A DNA stretch of 64,000 nt from Shewanella sp. 1CM18E (GCF_023161665.1 NZ_JALNTW010000003.1:310001-374000), one strand, 5' to 3'. Shown: positions 36,419 to 45,813, counted from the stretch's first letter. Made by a program: numbers and translations. Notes: generated by a model from the letters alone, not told the origin.

Positions 36419-36481
36419 TTTTTAATTGCGGCGATGCTAACATAATCATCTTGTAATCTGATAAAGTATTTACGATAATTA

Positions 36482-36504
36482 ATACAAATTATTATCATTT
36501 GTAT
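36482..36504. promoter_or_regulatory. Fur-like box / perfect dyad upstream of the DUF3325 operon
   Basis: ATACAAAT and ATTTGTAT form a perfect 8-bp dyad around TATTATC. The same place contains a 7-1-7 Fur match whose right half ATTATCA is perfect. It is 17 bases upstream of the first operon gene, so it would cover that promoter. Confidence 0.5.
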
Positions 36505-36520
36505 TTATGTTGGTTGTTTT

Positions 36521-36838
36521 ATGATTTTCGTTGGTGTGTTTTTATTGTGGCTTGGATGCTTTGCTAGCTATTTATCTTCGAATAAACAAAAGCTTATTTA
36601 TAAGTCCACGTCTAAATTTGTAGCGTGGTTGGGTTATGTCATAGCGCTCAGCCTTGCGGTATTTGGCCTGACAACACATTTTGGATGGCTGGTCTCAATA
36701 TTAATTAGCTTGCTATTAACCATGGCAATGTGGCTGTTGTTGGTTGTGTTGGCTGCTCACGCTAAAGAGCGCAGCATATTGGTGTTTGCAATTGGCGCAG
36801 CAATATTTCCAAGTATCTTTCTATTAGGGGGTCATTAA
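36521..36838 (+). CDS. DUF3325-family membrane protein of an iron-siderophore operon
   Basis: 105-residue protein with four hydrophobic helices (FVGVFLLWLGCFASYLS, VAWLGYVIALSLAVFGLTT, LVSILISLLLTMAMWLLLVV, ILVFAIGAAIFPSIFLL). The size, topology and position match the DUF3325 proteins found between siderophore receptors and PepSY reductase-like proteins. Two bases separate its stop from the next gene's ATG, so it heads a three-gene operon. Function unknown but tied by context to iron uptake. Confidence 0.75.
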   Translation: MIFVGVFLLWLGCFASYLSSNKQKLIYKSTSKFVAWLGYVIALSLAVFGLTTHFGWLVSILISLLLTMAMWLLLVVLAAHAKERSILVFAIGAAIFPSIFLLGGH

Positions 36839-36840
36839 CC

Positions 36841-37104
36841 ATGTGGCCTAAATCTCTGACTGCCTTTTTTGGTGGTTTACTACTGTCTGTCAGTATGATG
36901 TTGAGTCTGTATTTATTGTTACCAATAGCGATAGATATCAAATTGCTGGTGGGACTATTGGCAGGTTTTAGCATCTGGGTCGCAGCAATGGTTTATTACT
37001 ATAGCTTCAATAGCGCTAAGACCAGTGCTTTGGCTTGTGGCAAATTCTTACTGTTCTCTGTAGCAGTGAACTTCCTTCTTTATTGGTACCAGTCGCCCCT
37101 ATGA
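36841..37104 (+). CDS. DUF3649-like small membrane protein
   Basis: 87-residue protein with three helices (LTAFFGGLLLSVSMMLSLYLLL, LLVGLLAGFSIWVAAMVYYYS, CGKFLLFSVAVNFLLYW). Second gene of the operon. Its stop overlaps the ATG of the PepSY gene (ATGA), indicating translational coupling. The family name rests on size, topology and neighbours; no reaction is known. Confidence 0.7.
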   Translation: MWPKSLTAFFGGLLLSVSMMLSLYLLLPIAIDIKLLVGLLAGFSIWVAAMVYYYSFNSAKTSALACGKFLLFSVAVNFLLYWYQSPL

Positions 37105-38714
37105 ATACTCAATCTATGTACGCTACTACAATTAAAAATCCACGAAGCCAGTGGGTAAAAAATCTAACGGAATCTCATAGCTGGATAGGGGTGATCATTT
37201 CACCTCTGCTGTTTGTCATCTTTTGGGCTGGTGCTGTTACGCTGTTTTATGAAGAAGTGAAGCAGTGGGCTGTTGTGCCGCAATTTCCGCTAGCAATAGA
37301 GCAAACAGAAATGCCGTTACAGCAAATAGTCGAAGATAAGCTGGCACAGCATGATTTTGATTATGAAGAGCACCTTATGGTGCAAATGCCATCTGAACAC
37401 GACCCTTACTATAAAGTGTTCTTAGATCTCGTTCGTGAAGAGGGCATGGAAGATGAACATGGTGAAGTGGTGTCTTTGCTCATCGACCCTAATACTGGCG
37501 CTAGTGTGGCCAATAGAGATGACTTTTTTCTTGGTGATTTTATCTACCGGTTACATTACGACTTAAATTTACCTGGTGGCACCTACTTAATTGGCATCAT
37601 TAGTCTGTTCTTCTTTTTTGCTTTGGTATCTGGTGTGTTTATTCACGCTAAAAAGTTATTTAAACATTTTTTCTTATATCGTAATGATAAAAACCGCCGT
37701 GACCAGTTACTCGATTTACACAATGTCGTTGGCGTGATGACGCTGCCATTTACGCTAATGTATGCATTAAGTGGCTTAGTGTTTAATTTGGCCATTGTTT
37801 ACCAAATTGCCTTTGTGGTGTTTATCTACCAAGGCGATCAAGACACATTATTTAAAGATGCAGGTTTTACCTTATTTGATGAGCCTAGAATCGAGCAAAG
37901 CATTGATATGAGTAATGCATATAGGATTATTGAGCAAGCACGTCAGCAGCCTGATTTCTATTTAAGAAATGTTATCTTTTATAACTACGGCGATGAGTCA
38001 GCGATTATCCAATTACGCGGTAATGATTTAGCGAATTTTTCGCAGAAAGATGAGTTCTTTTATCGGGTAAATACAGGTGAATTACTGAATAAAACCGATA
38101 TTGAAAACTACAATGTATTTCGTAAAGGCCGCGAGATTATTGCGACCCTACATTTTGGCGATTTTGCCGGTGTAGATGTGCGTATTTTGTATTTTATTCT
38201 CTCGATTGCCATATGTGCGATGATCGTTATTGGCAATATGTTGTGGCTTGATAAGCGTACCTTGCAGCAAAATGTATCGCCCCGCAGTATAAGTATTGTA
38301 AGGGGATTAACCTTAGGTGGCTGCGGTGGTTTAATTGTTGCTACTACGGTCGCTTTTTTTGTCGAGCGAGTATTACCAGCAAGTTTGCAAGCTAGAGCTG
38401 ATTACTTGGTGTATAGCTTTATTGCAACCTTAGTTATGGCTATGGTGTTGAGCTACAGTATTAGCAATAAGCGTAAATACTTAAGCCAGATGATATTAAC
38501 AAGCACGCTATTTTTAAGTGCCACATTAGTTGCTGATTGGTATTTGTTTGCCAGTGAGATCTCCCAATTAACCCAGCAAGGTTTCTATGGGATCATCGGT
38601 GTTGAGATTGCAATGTTATTGTTGATTATCACAGGGCTATGGCTGGTCAGTAGGCTTAATCAGCGGCAAACACCGTCAGTTAATCTTGAGCCGACAAGCT
38701 TAAAAAGCTCTTAA
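37101..38714 (+). CDS. PepSY membrane protein, probable siderophore-reductase type
   Basis: 537-residue inner-membrane protein. ATG at 37101 overlaps the upstream stop; a frame extension to 37035 lies inside the preceding gene. PepSY-TM architecture: SHSWIGVIISPLLFVIFWAGAVTLF with a helix-flanking His, periplasmic PepSY parts (IYRLHYDLNLPGGTYLIG), a helix pair around LHNVVGVMTLPFTLMYALSGLVF, and four or more C-terminal helices. Conserved His residues (SHSW, LHYD, LHNV, LHFG) resemble haem-binding sites of iron-siderophore reductases such as FoxB/PiuB types. The receptor across the divergent promoter supports this. Electron donor unknown. Confidence 0.82.
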   Translation: MNTQSMYATTIKNPRSQWVKNLTESHSWIGVIISPLLFVIFWAGAVTLFYEEVKQWAVVPQFPLAIEQTEMPLQQIVEDKLAQHDFDYEEHLMVQMPSEHDPYYKVFLDLVREEGMEDEHGEVVSLLIDPNTGASVANRDDFFLGDFIYRLHYDLNLPGGTYLIGIISLFFFFALVSGVFIHAKKLFKHFFLYRNDKNRRDQLLDLHNVVGVMTLPFTLMYALSGLVFNLAIVYQIAFVVFIYQGDQDTLFKDAGFTLFDEPRIEQSIDMSNAYRIIEQARQQPDFYLRNVIFYNYGDESAIIQLRGNDLANFSQKDEFFYRVNTGELLNKTDIENYNVFRKGREIIATLHFGDFAGVDVRILYFILSIAICAMIVIGNMLWLDKRTLQQNVSPRSISIVRGLTLGGCGGLIVATTVAFFVERVLPASLQARADYLVYSFIATLVMAMVLSYSISNKRKYLSQMILTSTLFLSATLVADWYLFASEISQLTQQGFYGIIGVEIAMLLLIITGLWLVSRLNQRQTPSVNLEPTSLKSS

Positions 38715-38725
38715 GTCCTTTATTG

Positions 38726-38752
38726 AAAGCGCAGCCTCTAGCTGCGTTTTTC
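38726..38752 (+). terminator. Terminator of the iron operon
   Basis: Stem GCGCAGC / GCTGCGT followed by TTTT. The rest of the region to 39100 (about 350 bases) shows no gene; it must contain the promoter of the ATP-grasp operon but no distinctive element was recognised. Confidence 0.7.
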
Positions 38753-39100
38753 GCTCTCTATTAGCCAAAAGTGGCGAAACTGCTTATTTCTGTGTTTTTT
38801 TAACTTTATTGGCGAGGTTATCGCCTAAAAACAGGGCCTAATGGATTGTTAATTCATGGGTTTTAAAGTGACTGAAATTATTTTATTTTGTGGTTATTTT
38901 TTTATATTCCAATTTCAAATTATGGTGTAAATTAGCACAACCATATCTAGTACAACTTGTATTGATAGATAGATGCCATTGTCGGCTTTGGTGATAATTA
39001 ACCTAAGCCTGTGTGTTATTTATTTTGAATACTCTACACCTCCCCAAGCCACCATCTGGCCCAAGATCTTTAGAGCATTCCGTTTTATAAAGAGATCCCA

Positions 39101-40138
39101 TTGAATATTTTATTTTTGATGTACCCGTGGTCGACGATCGTACCAGAAACCGACACCACACTGCGGTTAATCCATGAGTGCGTATTGAGGGGCCATACTG
39201 TTGCAGTAGCAACCACTAGCAATTTGACCATGCGCGACTCTGAAGCCAGTGCATTTTGCCAAGTGTTTAGTAAAGAGCAGGCAACACCGAATAATATCGT
39301 TTCTTTTTATAAAAAAGCTCAGTTTAAAAAGCTGCAGTTACCACTGGCAGGCTTTGATAGCATCTTTATGCGAGCGAGCCCGCCGCTAGACCCAATTGCA
39401 CTAAACTTCTTAGATTCAGTGCGTGATGAAGTCTTCATCATGAACGATATTGACGGCCTGCGTATTGCTAACAATAAGCTTTATACCGCGTCATTTGATG
39501 ACCCAAACAATACTTTTATTCCCTCTACTCATGTGTCGAAAACACCTGAATATTTAGAGCAAGTGTTGCGCGAGTCGAAAACAGACAAAATGATCATGAA
39601 GCCACTTGACGGCTTTGGTGGTCAAGGCGTTATTTTGGTAGAAAAAGCGGCGCAAAAGAGTTTTCACTCATTGCTACAGTTTTACATTAACAGTGGCAAA
39701 GGTGGTAATTACGTTATTCTGCAAGAATATGTTGAAGGCGCAGACGAAGGCGACGTACGTATTTTGATGCTAAATGGTGAGCCAATTGGTGCCATGAAAC
39801 GTGTGCCAGCCGCAGGAGAAGTCCGCTCAAATATTCATGCTGGTGGCAGCGTGGTAAAGCACGTGCTAACCAAAAAAGAGAAAGAACTGTGTAAACATAT
39901 TGGCCCTAAGCTAGTGCGTGACGGTTTGTTCTTTGTCGGTATTGATGTGATCAACGAAAAGTTGATTGAAGTAAACGTGCAAAGCCCTGGCGGCATTATG
40001 CGGATCAATAAATTAAACAACGTGAAACTACAGCGTAAAGTTATCGATTTTATTGAAAGTGTAATCCAAGCAAAAGAAGCGTTAAGCACCAGAAAAACAG
40101 AATTTAGAAAGGCGATTGAAGATGCTCAAGTTATCTGA
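39101..40138 (+). CDS. ATP-grasp ligase, glutathione-synthetase-like (not canonical GshB)
   Basis: 345-residue ligase of the ATP-grasp fold, which joins an acyl-phosphate to an amine. The TTG at 39101 is taken as start because it gives MNILFLMYPW, the typical GshB-like N terminus, and follows AGAGATCC. GshB-like features: FMRASPPLDPIALNFLD, KPLDGFGGQGVILVEK, LQEYVEGADEGDVRILMLNGEPIGAMKRV and FVGIDVINEKLIEVNVQSPGG with metal-binding Glu/Asn. Its stop overlaps the next gene by 17 bases, so both form one operon with an amidohydrolase/zinc-peptidase fusion. True GshB is normally encoded beside rsmE or ruvX-type genes, so this is more likely a specialised peptide or amino-acid ligase. Confidence 0.85.
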   Translation: MNILFLMYPWSTIVPETDTTLRLIHECVLRGHTVAVATTSNLTMRDSEASAFCQVFSKEQATPNNIVSFYKKAQFKKLQLPLAGFDSIFMRASPPLDPIALNFLDSVRDEVFIMNDIDGLRIANNKLYTASFDDPNNTFIPSTHVSKTPEYLEQVLRESKTDKMIMKPLDGFGGQGVILVEKAAQKSFHSLLQFYINSGKGGNYVILQEYVEGADEGDVRILMLNGEPIGAMKRVPAAGEVRSNIHAGGSVVKHVLTKKEKELCKHIGPKLVRDGLFFVGIDVINEKLIEVNVQSPGGIMRINKLNNVKLQRKVIDFIESVIQAKEALSTRKTEFRKAIEDAQVI

Positions 40139-42101
40139 AAAAGAATGTATTGCATTAATAAGTAAAGGTGAATGCTTCCACGCAGAAGTAGAAGCAGGCG
40201 CATTTACCGTAAAAATCGATGAGTACTCACCATTTGTGTGTACCGCTATTCATAATGGCCATCGCCTGCGTGAAGACTTACAAAATAACTGCCGCCTAAC
40301 AGATGAAGAGCGCCGTTTTGCTGAAGCGCCATATACCGCAGACATGCTGTCATCATTCCCTATCGTACTGACGGGTAATGACTCACGTTTTGAATATGAC
40401 TTGAATAGACCTAAAGCGCATTCAACCCATTACAAAACAGCGTGGAAAAAGCCATTAACCACTAAGCAGCGTAACGAAAGCCATGCTAAGCATGAGTCTT
40501 TTTATAACGTACTGAGCGCTTTAGTTGCACGTTTAGAAAAGCAGTTTAAAAACAGCATCGTATTTGACGTGCACTCATTTAACTATCAGCAGATTGAAGC
40601 TGACACGCCAACTTTCAATATTGGAACTAGTCAGATTGATATCGAGCGCTGGGGCACCACCTGCCAAAACTTTGAAAAACAGCTTAATAAAATTGAGCTG
40701 CCAAACATTGCTGTGCGCGCTGCACGCGATGAAGTATTTCAAGGTCGCGGTTACTTAATTGCCCACGTTAACGCCCATTTTGACCACACTTTAGTCTTAC
40801 CACTTGAAGTGAAAAAAGTGTTTATGGACGAAACCACCGGCGAGCTATATCCACTGGTTTTAGAAGAGCTAAAAGGCGGCGTGAAACAGGCTATTTCTGA
40901 GTCTGCCGCTTACTTTATGCGCCGCTTTGGTAAGCGTAAATCAGTGCGTAATGTCGATCTACTGTCATCGACTTTACCGTCTGAAATTTTATCGCTAGAT
41001 AAGAGCTTGTATAAGCTTGCCAGCAATGTCGCCACACTGAAGTACATCAACCCAGTTAATATCGCCAGTGAGCGTAAAAAGTTCTTAGCCCGTAAAGGTG
41101 CGGTAGCGCCAGAGTTTAGCTACAAGCAGTTAAACATTAATCCATATCAGTTCCGCGAGCAGCTTTATAAGCTGCCAGTGTCGAATATTATGGACGCCGA
41201 TATTCAGCAACTTTACCGCCATGTGATTGATAATCTAGCGACTAAAATTGACCTACTTTGCTCGATAGGCACCGATGAATTTGTCTATAACTCATTGAAA
41301 TATTATGGCCAGCCAGACAAAGAGGACATTGCCAACGCTGAATTCTTACTGCGTGCGCCAGCCATTGAGGGCGATGACGAAGAGCCTATCTATGATGCGG
41401 CTTATGCGGTTAAGTCATTCCAAAAGTATGCCGATGACTGGGGCCTAAAATGTAAGGTTGAAAAGTCATCACGCATCGTAGCTAAGGCGATGGTTAATAG
41501 TGCTCGTGGTAGCTTGATGATTAACAAAGATGCCATGTTCACCAGTAAAGAGTTAGTGGCTTTTGCTTACCATGAGCTAGGCGTGCACATGCTGACCACC
41601 GTTAATGCCCGTAGCCAAAAGCTACGAGTGATGTCACTTGGCTTAGTGGGTAATACCCATACCCAAGAAGGTGTGGCGATTTACAGTGAATACTGTTCAG
41701 GCAACTTGACCTTAAACCGTTTGAAAATTCTAGCAATGCGTGTGATCGCGGTTAACTTAATGCTAGAGCAGCGTGACTTCTCGATGACATTTGAGACCTT
41801 AAAGCGTGAATATGGCCAAACGACCGAACAAGCCTTTACTTTAACCACGCGTGTGTATCGCGGCGGCGGTTTCACTAAAGACTTCCTGTACTTAAAAGGC
41901 TTTAGAGACATTGTCAATTTAAGCAAAACCACGCCGCTAGATAACTTACTGGCAGGTAAAGCAGGCATATTAGACATGCCAATTGTCAGTGAAATGGTTG
42001 AGCGTAATATGTTAGAGCGCCCAGTGCCGTTATTTGAGCTTAAACATAAATCAACACCAGAAACCGCGGTGATTGATTATCTGATTTCGGCGATTCGATA
42101 A
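40122..42101 (+). CDS. N-formylglutamate-amidohydrolase-like domain fused to a DUF1704 zinc peptidase (QEGLA-type)
   Basis: 659-residue two-domain protein; ATG 40122 follows AGAAAGG inside the upstream gene. Residues 1-260 resemble N-formylglutamate amidohydrolases: AIHNGHRLRED, NDSRFEYDLNR and VFDVHSFN carry the probable metal ligands. Residues 330-659 are DUF1704, with the zinc site HELGVH (H484, E485, H489) and the QEG motif TQEGVAIYSEY (Q515-E516-G517). DUF1704 proteins are annotated as flavohaemoglobin-expression modulators and are related to eukaryotic tyrosine carboxypeptidases of the MATCAP type. Together with the ligase, this suggests formation and removal of an amide-linked modification. 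No signal peptide, so cytosolic. Substrate is unknown. Confidence 0.85.
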   Translation: MLKLSEKECIALISKGECFHAEVEAGAFTVKIDEYSPFVCTAIHNGHRLREDLQNNCRLTDEERRFAEAPYTADMLSSFPIVLTGNDSRFEYDLNRPKAHSTHYKTAWKKPLTTKQRNESHAKHESFYNVLSALVARLEKQFKNSIVFDVHSFNYQQIEADTPTFNIGTSQIDIERWGTTCQNFEKQLNKIELPNIAVRAARDEVFQGRGYLIAHVNAHFDHTLVLPLEVKKVFMDETTGELYPLVLEELKGGVKQAISESAAYFMRRFGKRKSVRNVDLLSSTLPSEILSLDKSLYKLASNVATLKYINPVNIASERKKFLARKGAVAPEFSYKQLNINPYQFREQLYKLPVSNIMDADIQQLYRHVIDNLATKIDLLCSIGTDEFVYNSLKYYGQPDKEDIANAEFLLRAPAIEGDDEEPIYDAAYAVKSFQKYADDWGLKCKVEKSSRIVAKAMVNSARGSLMINKDAMFTSKELVAFAYHELGVHMLTTVNARSQKLRVMSLGLVGNTHTQEGVAIYSEYCSGNLTLNRLKILAMRVIAVNLMLEQRDFSMTFETLKREYGQTTEQAFTLTTRVYRGGGFTKDFLYLKGFRDIVNLSKTTPLDNLLAGKAGILDMPIVSEMVERNMLERPVPLFELKHKSTPETAVIDYLISAIR

Positions 42102-42118
42102 ATCGTCATTGCTGCATG

Positions 42119-42157
42119 AAAACGCCTTATTTTTAACGGAATAAGGCGTTTTTTTAT
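42119..42157 (+). terminator. Terminator of the ligase/peptidase operon
   Basis: Stem AAACGCCTTATT / AATAAGGCGTTT followed by a run of T. Confidence 0.9.
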
Positions 42158-42237
42158 GTCGATTATTATTAGCTTATAAGATCGAACATGGTATAAATAA
42201 TGGTCATAAGTAAAGAGTCAGTAAGGGAGGAAAGGTG

Positions 42238-43314
42238 ATGATAATGACCAAGCGAATGAGCCTAATAGCACTAGGTATGTTACTAGTTGGCAGCGCTAAC
42301 GCATTTGAGGCCGAAAAAGTGGCATCAGATCTGAAGATCCCCTGGGGGCTCGCTTATGTGGATGATAACACTATGCTGGTAAGCGAAAGGTCTGGGCTAA
42401 TTAAGCAAGTGAACCTTAAAACTGGTAGCCAGCAAGTCATTGCCAAGCCAGATAATGTCTGGGCACAAGGGCAAGGCGGTTTACTCGATATTGCCATATC
42501 GCCTTTTGCAGCCAATACCCTTTACTTAACCTATAGCAAAGATATAGAAGGTGAGGGCGCGACAACGCTGGCATCAGCCACTTATCAAGATGGTGCGCTT
42601 GCCAATTGGCAAGACATATTTGTTTCAAACTCTCGCTCAGATACAGGTAGGCATTTTGGTAGCCGCATAGCCTTTGATGACAACAGTTTATATTTTTCCA
42701 TTGGCGATCGTGGCGTACGCGACAATGGCCAAGATACACTTACCCATGCAGGTGCCATTTTACGCCTCAATCCAGATGGCGGCGTACCAAGTGATAATCC
42801 ATTTATCGCTGACAACAAGGTTTTAGATGAGATCTGGAGCTATGGTCACCGTAACCCACAAGGCCTAGTTTATGATGCGCAAACTAAAAAACTATGGTCA
42901 ATTGAGCACGGGCCGCGCGGTGGTGATGAAATTAACCTTATTAAAGCTGGTGCAAATTACGGTTGGCCAATTACTTCTCACGGCAAAGAATATTGGGGGC
43001 CGATCAGTGTCGGAGACGGCAAAGTCAAAGAAGGTATTGAGCCGCCAGTTAAAGTTTATATCCCGTCAATCGCACCGGGTAGCTTAGTCTTGTATCGCGG
43101 TGATAAATTCCCAGAGCTAAAAGGCAAGTTACTTGCTGGCGCATTAAAGCTAACTCACATTAATGTGGTCACTGTTTCTGATGCCGGAAAAGCCATTGAT
43201 GAAGAAAGGATTATGGCTGAGTTAGGAGAACGTATTCGCGATATAGAGGTTACGCCAAAAGGTGATATCTATTTTAGTACTGACAGCGGTAATCTTTATA
43301 AGCTTAAACGTTAA
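42238..43314 (+). CDS. PQQ-dependent aldose sugar dehydrogenase (YliI-like)
   Basis: 358-residue periplasmic quinoprotein of the soluble glucose-dehydrogenase family that oxidises aldoses. Signal peptide MSLIALGMLLVGSANA after a few residues. Six-bladed propeller motifs: IPWGLAYVDDNTMLVSERSG, GQGGLLDIAISP, RHFGSRIAFDDNSLYFSIGDRG, SYGHRNPQGLVYDAQTKKLW, EHGPRGGDEINLIKAGANYGWP. These carry the PQQ and calcium ligands of the family. An AGGGAGG ribosome site supports ATG 42238 (42244 also possible). No pqq biosynthesis genes are in the window. Single gene. Confidence 0.9.
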   Translation: MIMTKRMSLIALGMLLVGSANAFEAEKVASDLKIPWGLAYVDDNTMLVSERSGLIKQVNLKTGSQQVIAKPDNVWAQGQGGLLDIAISPFAANTLYLTYSKDIEGEGATTLASATYQDGALANWQDIFVSNSRSDTGRHFGSRIAFDDNSLYFSIGDRGVRDNGQDTLTHAGAILRLNPDGGVPSDNPFIADNKVLDEIWSYGHRNPQGLVYDAQTKKLWSIEHGPRGGDEINLIKAGANYGWPITSHGKEYWGPISVGDGKVKEGIEPPVKVYIPSIAPGSLVLYRGDKFPELKGKLLAGALKLTHINVVTVSDAGKAIDEERIMAELGERIRDIEVTPKGDIYFSTDSGNLYKLKR

Positions 43315-43322
43315 AAAAGGTT

Positions 43323-43463
43323 CTAGATTTAGAGAAGGTTCTAGGCCCTAGTAAGAGCTAAGAGAGATATTAGGACCTAGGAAAAGCTAGGAAATAGCAA
43401 AGGTTGTGCTTTTTGCTTTTCCTAGCAGAGCGAAGCGTCCTAGGATCTAGGTCCTTCTTTTAA
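43323..43463. repeat. CTAG-rich imperfect palindromic region
   Basis: Intergenic 140 bases holding eight CTAG tetramers, mostly within CCTAGG-like words. Outer arms AGGACCTAG (43371) and CTAGGTCCT (43448-43456) can pair, as can inner CTAGGAAA and TTTCCTAG, giving a long broken hairpin between the aldose dehydrogenase and ppiC genes. It probably serves as terminator for both, but the repeat structure is unusual. Confidence 0.7.
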
Positions 43464-43474
43464 AGCGAAGCATC

Positions 43475-43753
43475 CTAAGTTCTATATAAAACTTTAATCA
43501 CATGCCAGCCGAATTTAGTTTTGACTAAATGTGGCGTGATTAACTCACCCGTAAAACAAACCTTATCAAATTGCGGCACCATCTGACCTTTCTTAAATTC
43601 ACCTAAACTGCCGCCTTTCTTGCCTGATGGACAAGTTGAGTGCTTTTTAGCAAGTACGTCGAACTTCGCGCCTTTATTCAGTTGCTTGATGATGTCTTCA
43701 GCAAGTGTTTGGTGCTTAACTAATATGTGTAATGCTGCTGCGGTGCGCGCCAT
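43475..43753 (-). CDS. ppiC: Parvulin-type peptidyl-prolyl isomerase PpiC
   Basis: 92-residue single-domain cytosolic parvulin that speeds cis-trans isomerisation of prolyl bonds. The sequence covers the complete fold: [57 protein letters not shown], and [16 protein letters not shown]. Active-site His, Met, Phe and Cys positions of parvulins are present. Length equals that of E. coli PpiC. Single gene. Confidence 0.93.
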   Translation of the reverse strand: MARTAAALHILVKHQTLAEDIIKQLNKGAKFDVLAKKHSTCPSGKKGGSLGEFKKGQMVPQFDKVCFTGELITPHLVKTKFGWHVIKVLYRT

Positions 43754-43924
43754 GGTGGAGCCTAATATGCTTGAAACTAATTGCCAGCATTATAACGGTT
43801 ATGGCTATTGGCAAGCTAGTCTAAGGGCTATTGATATCTAAATTAGCCATATAACTTTATAATCGAGGCTCTTGTATCGGTGTAAGCTGATTGACGATAA
43901 TTTAAATAATTGAGGCGGGTTGAA

Positions 43925-44704
43925 GTGTTAAAAAGTAAAACCTATAGCCGCATCGGCCCCGACTACCGCTTTGACGAGCAAGTTAGCTTTGTTGATATCA
44001 AGCAGGTGTTTGGTCTTGGACATATACGCTTGGGCAAATGGGTTGAAAACGAAGAGCGAGATAAAGCTGCAAATCTGATTTTTGACTCATTAGCCGATTT
44101 AGCCTTTATTTTAAAACTACCACCCAAAGCACTGGGTTTGCGCGAAACCCTAAACCTTGCCTTTGGCAGTGGCGGTCAAAAAGGTGTGCAAGCCCATTAT
44201 GCGCCGCATAAGCGTGAATTAGCTTTGGCCAAAAATGCTGGCGCGGGCGCGTTAGCCCATGAGTTTTGGCACGCGTTTGATCACTACATTGCGCCTAAAT
44301 CTTACCGTACTTCGCCTAATGGTATCTCCTTTGCGAGTCATAGCTGGTTAGCCGATGTAAAACCAATTAAGCATCCATTAAATCAGCGCTTAGAGCGAGT
44401 TTTTGAAGTGGCATTGCTCAATGAAAACGGTGAAGATGGCCATGATTATGTCAACCGAGCAATCGCGTTGGATAAACAACATAACAGCCAATACTTTTCG
44501 CGGCCAACTGAACTAATGGCGCGGGCGTTTGAGTCGTGTATCGAGTCTTATAGCGATATCACTAACCCTTATTTAGTTGATGAAACCTTAAAGTCACCAC
44601 TATTTGATGCTGGCGGATACCCAACACTTGAGCATAGAGAGCAGATCTTCGAGGCCTTGATAAACTATTTTGAGCCTCTTGGCGATGCACTTGGACGCGA
44701 GTAA
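43925..44704 (+). CDS. Orphan zincin-like protein with HEFWH motif (CLCA_X-type)
   Basis: 259-residue cytosolic protein with a metalloprotease-like signature AHEFWHAFDHYI (H112, E113, H116). A nearby upstream segment LRETLNLAFGSGGQKGVQAHYAPHKRELALAK resembles a domain found in large polyvalent proteins. Downstream, SRPTELMARAFESCI gives a conserved Glu that could be the third zinc ligand. GTG 43925 is chosen because GAGGCGGGT lies just before it. No signal peptide. Annotated in related genomes, as remembered, as CLCA_X family; no substrate is known. Confidence 0.72.
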   Translation: MLKSKTYSRIGPDYRFDEQVSFVDIKQVFGLGHIRLGKWVENEERDKAANLIFDSLADLAFILKLPPKALGLRETLNLAFGSGGQKGVQAHYAPHKRELALAKNAGAGALAHEFWHAFDHYIAPKSYRTSPNGISFASHSWLADVKPIKHPLNQRLERVFEVALLNENGEDGHDYVNRAIALDKQHNSQYFSRPTELMARAFESCIESYSDITNPYLVDETLKSPLFDAGGYPTLEHREQIFEALINYFEPLGDALGRE

Positions 44705-44724
44705 TAAATAGTTAGTTTAAGCCA

Positions 44725-44757
44725 TTAAAAAAGCCCTCATGTGCGGGCTTTTTAGTT
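44725..44757. terminator. Bidirectional terminator
   Basis: Stem AAAAAGCCC / GGGCTTTTT between converging zincin and pyrC genes, T runs on both strands. Confidence 0.85.
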
Positions 44758-44775
44758 AATGCAGGTCTTCAACGC

Positions 44776-45813
44776 TTAAGCTGTTTTTACTTTCCAGTTT
44801 ACTTCTTCACCGGCAAAGAAAGGCACAATTGGGCTACCGTTTGGCAAGATGATCTCGCTCGGTACTGTCCATTTTTCTTTTACTAGGGTTACTGTGCTGG
44901 TGTTGCGCGGCAGGCCGTAAAAATCAGGGCCGTGCTTGCTGGCAAAGCCTTCAAGCTTATCTAATGCGCCTAAGTCATCAAATACCTGTGCGTAAAGCTC
45001 TAGTGCACTCCATGCGCTGTAACAACCGGCACAACCACAAGCTGACTCTTTACGGTGCTTCTCGTGCGGCGCTGAATCTGTCCCTAAGAAGAACTTACTT
45101 GAACCCGTTGCTACTACTGCACGCAGTGCTTCTTGGTGAGTGCTGCGTTTAAGCACAGGCAAACAGAAGTTATGTGGGCGTACGCCACCGACTAACAAAT
45201 CATTACGGTTAAGTAGCAAATGCTGTGGGGTAATAGTTGCTGCCACGTTGTCAGCGGCTTCCATAACAAAGTCAGCCGCATCTTTAGTGGTGATATGCTC
45301 AAATACCACTTTCAACGTTGGGAAAGACGCCACAATACGTGCTAGGTAGCGTTCAATAAACATAGCTTCGCGGTCGAAAATATCGATGTGAGATTCAGTC
45401 ACCTCACCGTGAACCAATAGCAACATACCGTGCTTAGCCATGGCTTCAAAAACAGGGAATAGCGAATCTAGCGCTTTAACTGCTGCATCAGAGTTAGTTG
45501 TTGCACCCGCTGGGTAAAGCTTAGCAGCAACAACGCCAGCCGCTTTAGCATCAATGATGTCTTGCTCTGTGGTGTTGTTGGTTAAGAAAATTGTCATTAG
45601 CGGTTCAAAAGTCGAACCTGCTGGGCGCGCCGCTAAAATACGCTCACGATACTCGGTTACCATTTTGGCATCGGTAACAGGTGGTAATAGGTTTGGCATT
45701 ACGATTGCGCGTTGAAACAAGCGTGCCGTTGCTGGAACGGTTTCTTGTAGCATATCGCCATCGCGAAAATGAAGGTGCCAATCGTCAGGAGTAAGTAGGG
45801 TGATTTGCGTCAT
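44776..45813 (-). CDS. pyrC: Dihydroorotase PyrC
   Basis: 345-residue zinc enzyme of pyrimidine biosynthesis that interconverts carbamoyl aspartate and dihydroorotate. Type II signature motifs: [13 protein letters not shown] at the N terminus with the first His pair, [17 protein letters not shown] with the carbamylated Lys, [21 protein letters not shown], and [13 protein letters not shown] with the catalytic Asp. Full length. Single gene; the 200 bases upstream to rsuA are a divergent promoter region with no recognised operator. Confidence 0.96.
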   Translation of the reverse strand: MTQITLLTPDDWHLHFRDGDMLQETVPATARLFQRAIVMPNLLPPVTDAKMVTEYRERILAARPAGSTFEPLMTIFLTNNTTEQDIIDAKAAGVVAAKLYPAGATTNSDAAVKALDSLFPVFEAMAKHGMLLLVHGEVTESHIDIFDREAMFIERYLARIVASFPTLKVVFEHITTKDAADFVMEAADNVAATITPQHLLLNRNDLLVGGVRPHNFCLPVLKRSTHQEALRAVVATGSSKFFLGTDSAPHEKHRKESACGCAGCYSAWSALELYAQVFDDLGALDKLEGFASKHGPDFYGLPRNTSTVTLVKEKWTVPSEIILPNGSPIVPFFAGEEVNWKVKTA

